The notes under the pieces are model-generated. The model saw only the letters and a program-made list of their open reading frames with translations. It did not search any database and was not told the DNA's origin. Of a DNA stretch of 20,840 nt, positions 17,393-20,840 are shown piece after piece (position 1 is the stretch's first letter; each line of letters opens with the position of its first letter). Location: assembly GCA_964585575.1 (NCBI GenBank), contig CAZPEM010000046.1, positions 1 through 20,840 on the forward strand, in the 5' to 3' direction. A program made the translations under genes and the position numbers. Source of the stretch: UBA4655 sp964585575 (GTDB taxonomy: Bacteria > Planctomycetota > Planctomycetia > Pirellulales > UBA1268).

Positions 17393-17960
17393 CGGCGAGG
17401 TCGTGGAAGTAGTGCGGCACCTTCGCCTGGTTGGCGAGCAGCCAGTCGATCGAGGGCTCGTGGTGCATCGCCTTGTGGATCGCCTTCGCGGTCGCCTCGC
17501 GATTGGTGGCGAAGAGGATCGCGGGATCGTACTCGACCTCGGTGATCGAGGGATCGAGCCAGACCGACACGATGATGCCCAGGTCGTTGGCCTTCTTCTT
17601 CGGGATGTCGCCCGCCCGCACGGCGTCGAGCACGCCATGGGCGATCGCCGCCTGCACGGTGCCCATGAGGATGTTCGTGTACTTCGAGTCTTTCACCGTG
17701 ACCTTGCTCACCATCAGCGTCGCCGGCCGGACCTGCACGTCGGAGTTGAGGATCGCGAAGACCCGCGAATGCCCCTTCGTCTGGTCGCCGAGCAGATTCG
17801 CGATCGCGTAGCCGACGGGGCCGTCGAGCTCGCCGATGACGACCTCCGGCTCCGCCGCACTCCAGGCCGGATCGGCCTCCACGAGCGCCTCGCCCGTCCG
17901 CAGGACGATGCGGCCCCCCTTCGGCGGCTTCGACTTCTTTTTCGTTTCTTTCTTGGCCAC
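17376..17960 (-). CDS. Formaldehyde-activating enzyme (Fae) family paralogue
   Basis: Fae joins formaldehyde to tetrahydromethanopterin in planctomycetes and methylotrophs. This 194-residue protein has a lysine-rich lead (1-14) and the Fae core: TGEALVEADP (22-31), VVIGELDGPVGYAIANLLG (40-58), RPATLMVSKVTV (78-89), HGVLDAV (108-114) and ANDLGIIVSVWLD (124-136). By eye, the catalytic histidine of Fae aligns with E37 here, so it may not catalyse the same reaction. The start is GTG 17960: AAGGAG lies seven bases before it, while the frame runs open further upstream but overlaps cstA. It is divergent from the CstA-family transporter across 88 bases. It is clearly a Fae homologue, but function is open. 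Confidence 0.85.
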   Translation of the reverse strand: MAKKETKKKSKPPKGGRIVLRTGEALVEADPAWSAAEPEVVIGELDGPVGYAIANLLGDQTKGHSRVFAILNSDVQVRPATLMVSKVTVKDSKYTNILMGTVQAAIAHGVLDAVRAGDIPKKKANDLGIIVSVWLDPSITEVEYDPAILFATNREATAKAIHKAMHHEPSIDWLLANQAKVPHYFHDLAVKGEL

Positions 17961-18048
17961 GGGCGTGCTCCTTGGATTTGAGGCTGACGGGAGGGCATGA
18001 TAGCGGCAGTCGATGCCGCGCGGGAGCGTGCCACCCCGGAAGGATTCC

Positions 18049-19812
18049 ATGAGCCTGCTTGCCATCCTCGTGCCCTGTGCCGCCGTCCTCGCGATCGCCT
18101 ACCGCATCTACGGGAGCATCCTCGCGAGGCTCTTTCAGCTCGATGCCGCCGTGACGACGCCCGCGGTCGCCCTCCGCGACGACGTGGACTACGCGCCGAT
18201 CCCGCCGCAGCTTCTGCTCGGCCAGCACTTCTCGGCGATCGCGGCCGCCGGTCCGATCGTCGGGCCGATCCTCGCGGGCGTGGCCTTCGGCTGGCTGCCG
18301 GCGCTTCTTTGGATCATGCTCGGCAGCATCTTCGTGGGCGGCGTGCACGACTTCTCATCGCTCGTCGCCTCGGTCCGCCACGGCGCCCGCTCGATCGCCG
18401 AGGTGGTCCGCGAGCACATGACACGCCGCAGTTACGTGCTCTTTCTGTCGTTCGTGTGGATCGCGCTCGTCTACATCGTCGTGGCCTTCACCGACATCAC
18501 GGCCTCGAGCTTCGTCGGCCGCCAGGTGCTCGAAAACGGCGAGAGCGTCTCGGGCGGCGGCATCGCCAGCTCGAGCCTGCTCTATCTCGCCTTGCCCGTG
18601 ATCATGGGCCTCGCCATGCGGTTTCTTCGGATCCCGCTCTGGCTCGCGACCGTGATTTTCGTGCCGCTCGTGGGGATCGCCATCTGGGGCGGCCAGAAGA
18701 TCCCGTTCGACCTGGGGGCGACGCTCGGGATCGCGGATGCGTCGGCACAGAAGCTCTGGGGTGTCTTGCTGCTTTGCTACTGCCTCGTGGCGGCGATGCT
18801 GCCGATGTGGCTGCTGCTCCAGCCACGGGGGCACCTCGGTGGCTGCTTCCTCTACGTCGCGCTCGCGGGGGCCGCGATCGGCCTCGTCGCGAGCGACAGG
18901 CTCGTCGCCGGCGACGCGTCGGTCGTCTACCCCGCCTTCCTCGGCTGGCAGACGGCCAAGGGAGGCAGTCTCGTCCCCATGCTTTTCATCACGATCGCCT
19001 GCGGCGCCTGTTCCGGCTTCCACTCTCTCATCGCCTCCGGCACGACGAGCAAGCAGCTTCGCCGCGAGACCGACTCACGGCCGATCGGCTACGGCACGAT
19101 GCTCCTCGAGGCGATGGTGGCGATCGTGAGCCTCGCCTGCGTGATGACGCTGCCGGCCGACAGTTCGCTCATCTCGCAGCCTCCGAACTTCGTCTACGCC
19201 CTCGGCATGGGCCGTTTTCTCGAGATCCTCGGCATCCCGGCGGCCATCGGCGTGTCGTTCGCCCTCATGGCGTTCACGACCTTCGTCTACGACACGCTCG
19301 ACGTCTGCACGCGGCTCGGCCGCTACATCGTCCAGGAACTCACGGGGCTCACGGGCCGGGCCGGTGCATGGCTCGGCACGGCGATCACCGCCGGGACGCC
19401 GCTGCTCTTTCTGCTGCGGCCGCAGGTGGCGGCCGACGGCAGACCAGTGCCGGCGTGGCGGATGTTCTGGGGGCTCTTCGGCGCGAGCAACCAGCTCCTC
19501 GCGGCGCTCACGCTCCTCGGGGTGCTCGTCTGGCTCGTGCGGACGCGGAAAAACGCGGCCTGGATTTGGCCCGTCGTCGGCCTGCCGACGGCGGTCATGT
19601 ACGTCATGAGCACCTGGGCGCTCCTCTCGATGACCTGGCCCCGGTTCATGACGGCCTCGGGCTTCACCGTTCCCGCCGACCCGGTGCCGTGGGCCGGGAT
19701 CGTGCTGCTCGCGCTCGCGGCGATGATGCTCCTCGAGGCGATCCGCGCCCTTCAGTTCCCCCAGAGCCCCCGGCCCTCCGCCGGCCCGATCGTCGCCAGC
19801 CCGACTGCTTGA
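18049..19812 (+). CDS. cstA: CstA-family carbon-starvation transporter
   Basis: A 587-residue integral membrane protein of the CstA/BtsT family, which imports peptides or pyruvate under carbon limitation. The family motifs are GQHFSAIAAAGPIVGPILAG (58-77), GGVHDFSSL (97-105), CGACSGFHSLIASGTTSKQ (318-336) and YDTLDVCTRLGRY (414-426), with GLFGASNQLLAA later. It has some fifteen hydrophobic segments. It is shorter than E. coli CstA (701), mostly at the C-terminus and in loops, as in many non-enterobacterial members. ATG 18049 has AAGGA four bases upstream; a start at 18013 would be 12 residues longer but has a charged lead. It is divergent from the Fae paralogue, suggesting, but not proving, shared control. 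Confidence 0.9.
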   Translation: MSLLAILVPCAAVLAIAYRIYGSILARLFQLDAAVTTPAVALRDDVDYAPIPPQLLLGQHFSAIAAAGPIVGPILAGVAFGWLPALLWIMLGSIFVGGVHDFSSLVASVRHGARSIAEVVREHMTRRSYVLFLSFVWIALVYIVVAFTDITASSFVGRQVLENGESVSGGGIASSSLLYLALPVIMGLAMRFLRIPLWLATVIFVPLVGIAIWGGQKIPFDLGATLGIADASAQKLWGVLLLCYCLVAAMLPMWLLLQPRGHLGGCFLYVALAGAAIGLVASDRLVAGDASVVYPAFLGWQTAKGGSLVPMLFITIACGACSGFHSLIASGTTSKQLRRETDSRPIGYGTMLLEAMVAIVSLACVMTLPADSSLISQPPNFVYALGMGRFLEILGIPAAIGVSFALMAFTTFVYDTLDVCTRLGRYIVQELTGLTGRAGAWLGTAITAGTPLLFLLRPQVAADGRPVPAWRMFWGLFGASNQLLAALTLLGVLVWLVRTRKNAAWIWPVVGLPTAVMYVMSTWALLSMTWPRFMTASGFTVPADPVPWAGIVLLALAAMMLLEAIRALQFPQSPRPSAGPIVASPTA

Positions 19813-19922
19813 GCCGATCGTCAAACTCCGCCTTCCCGCCGGTGCCGCATCCCGTGCATCCGCCCGGCGAAACGGTCGATACAAGGATGCGGAAGATTTC
19901 CACGGTCGGGGAGGACGGATCC

Positions 19923-20750
19923 ATGGGCAATGTTCGACGCGGAGATGTTCGACGCGGAGGTGTTCGACGCGGAGGTCGGCAGATGCTGCGGGTGGAGCCG
20001 CTCGAGCGGAGGCTCCCGATGGCGGGCGACGTGGGGCTCTTCCTCTCCGATGGCAACCTGCGGATCGTCGGCGACTCCGCCGCCAACGATATCTCGATCG
20101 TGCAGACCGCGGCCGGGGAGTTTTCCATCGTCGGCAACGGCGGTGAGTCGTTCCGGCTCGACAGCGAATCCGTGACCGGCCCCGTGACCGTCGTCGGCGT
20201 CACGAAGACGATCACCATGCAGCTTGGCCGCGGCAACGACGCCGTGTCGATCGCGGGTCTTGCCGACACGGTGACAGCCTCGCGGCTCTTCGTGTTCACC
20301 GGGCCGGGCTCCGACAGGGTCTCGGTGTCCTCGGCACGGTTCAACGGCCAGCTCTCGATCTCGACCGGCAACGGCGACTCGAACGCCGACGGCGACATCG
20401 TCTCGGTCACCGACGTGACGGTGGCCGGGCCGCTCATCGTGGAGACCGGCGCCGGCGACGATTCCATCACGATCGACGGCGTCACGGCCCGGCGGGCGGG
20501 AGTCAACACGGCCCTGGGTCGAGACACCGTGTCGATCGCCGCGAACTCCGCGGTCGCCTTCGACTCGCTCCTGATCTCGCTCGGCTTCGGCCCCGACTCG
20601 ATCACGATCGGCCCGGGGAAGCTGTCGCTTTCGAAGAACGGCAGCCGCTTCGTCGGCGGCCCGAACGCCGACGCCGTCGTGGGGCTGGCGAACCTCACCG
20701 AGGGTTCGCGCGAGCGGCTCGCCATCGACGGCTTTGAAGAAGTCTCGTAG
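19923..20750 (+). CDS. LEPR-XLL-like surface protein with Gly-Asp solenoid
   Basis: The 275-residue protein starts with an arginine-rich stretch (VRRG repeats, 4-18) and a planctomycete LEPR-XLL-like motif, LRVEPLERRLPMAGD (22-36), the usual N-terminal mark of their cell-surface proteins. It continues with beta repeats, each with a G-x-G-x-D type turn: LGRGNDAVSI (101-110), TGPGSDRVSV (126-135), TGNGDSNADGD (148-158), TGAGDDSITI (175-184), ALGRDTVSI (197-205) and LGFGPDSITI (220-229). The spacing is 22-27 residues, as in a beta solenoid. The substrate is unknown. ATG 19923 has GGAGG eight bases upstream; an in-frame ATG at 19887 would add 12 residues but has no spaced ribosome site. Confidence 0.78.
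   Translation: MGNVRRGDVRRGGVRRGGRQMLRVEPLERRLPMAGDVGLFLSDGNLRIVGDSAANDISIVQTAAGEFSIVGNGGESFRLDSESVTGPVTVVGVTKTITMQLGRGNDAVSIAGLADTVTASRLFVFTGPGSDRVSVSSARFNGQLSISTGNGDSNADGDIVSVTDVTVAGPLIVETGAGDDSITIDGVTARRAGVNTALGRDTVSIAANSAVAFDSLLISLGFGPDSITIGPGKLSLSKNGSRFVGGPNADAVVGLANLTEGSRERLAIDGFEEVS
19931..19975 (+). repeat. Three tandem 15-bp copies in coding sequence
   Basis: TGTTCGACGCGGAG plus one base is repeated three times in a row (19931-19945, 19946-19960, 19961-19975), with only the last base differing (A, G, G). It encodes VRRG pentapeptides (VRRGD, VRRGG, VRRGG) in the basic N-terminus of the LEPR-XLL-type protein. Copy number could vary by slippage without shifting the frame. Confidence 0.9.
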
Positions 20751-20785
20751 CGGCCGGCGGCCCGTTCGCGGCACCGTTCGCGCGA

Positions 20786-20840
20786 TCACCCGCCGAAAAT
20801 CCTGGGCTGGCCGGTCGCCTCGAGCACGGCGAGCCAGAGG
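20786..20840 (-). CDS. 3' end of an off-window minus-strand gene
   Basis: On the minus strand the frame is open from the window edge to a TGA at 20786-20788, encoding the C-terminal peptide LWLAVLEATGQPRIFGG. Codon choice is like the neighbouring genes (G/C third positions). It is too short to name. The 35-base gap to the end of the LEPR-XLL-type gene fits the tight convergent arrangement of the window. It could be a chance open frame. Confidence 0.4.
   Translation of the reverse strand, partial: LWLAVLEATGQPRIFGG

Noticed and set aside
17997..19922. A long upstream extension of the LEPR-XLL-type frame, antisense-free but in another phase of cstA
   Set aside because: It is an Arg/Ala-rich shadow of cstA; the real start has its own ribosome site near 19923.

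Overview
The window is a GC-rich, gene-dense bacterial chromosome segment. It most likely comes from a planctomycete, possibly of the Pirellulales type. This is inferred from the combination of an Omp85/BamA homologue with a lipopolysaccharide-type heptosyltransferase (a diderm envelope), a formaldehyde-activating-enzyme (Fae) family protein, a secreted squalene-cyclase-like repeat protein, and a surface protein with an N-terminal LEPR-XLL-like motif. Genes lie on both strands with very short gaps, and four convergent pairs overlap at their 3' ends. I see no rRNA, tRNA, CRISPR array, transposase or phage gene.

Left part (1-4136). A 168-bp nested inverted repeat (142-309) lies beyond the end of a minus-strand gene for an exported terpene-cyclase-fold protein. 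Next come an acidic protein of unknown function and a two-gene minus-strand unit: a YrdC/Sua5-like domain fused to a low-molecular-weight phosphatase of YwlE type, followed by rpiB. This resembles the ywlC-ywlE-ywlF order of Bacillus, but here the first two genes are fused and the Sua5 half has lost its key motifs.

Envelope unit (4137-8430). bamA has five POTRA domains, a proline/glutamine-rich linker and a barrel. It is followed one base later by a GT9 heptosyltransferase, so outer-membrane protein assembly and surface glycan synthesis look co-transcribed.

Middle (8349-13508). This part holds a YhiN/HI0933-type flavoprotein, a stand-alone MEKHLA-domain protein, a vapBC-type toxin-antitoxin pair with a palindrome over a good promoter, a spermidine-synthase-like protein lacking the aminopropyltransferase motifs, and an Uup-type ABC-F ATPase.

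Right part (13653-20840). There are three integral membrane proteins (an unrecognised one of about eight segments, an ABA4-like one, and a YedI/DUF808 one). They are followed by a secreted GH28 polygalacturonase-like enzyme, an Fae paralogue that appears to lack the catalytic histidine, a CstA-family transporter divergent from it, and a LEPR-XLL-type surface protein with six regularly spaced Gly-Asp rungs. The last bases hold the 3' end of one more minus-strand gene.

I see no obvious multi-gene novel defence or biosynthetic system. The most unusual items are the degenerate Sua5-YwlE fusion, the His-less Fae paralogue, the nested inverted repeat, the apparently leaderless and self-occluding vapBC promoter, and the small solenoid surface protein.
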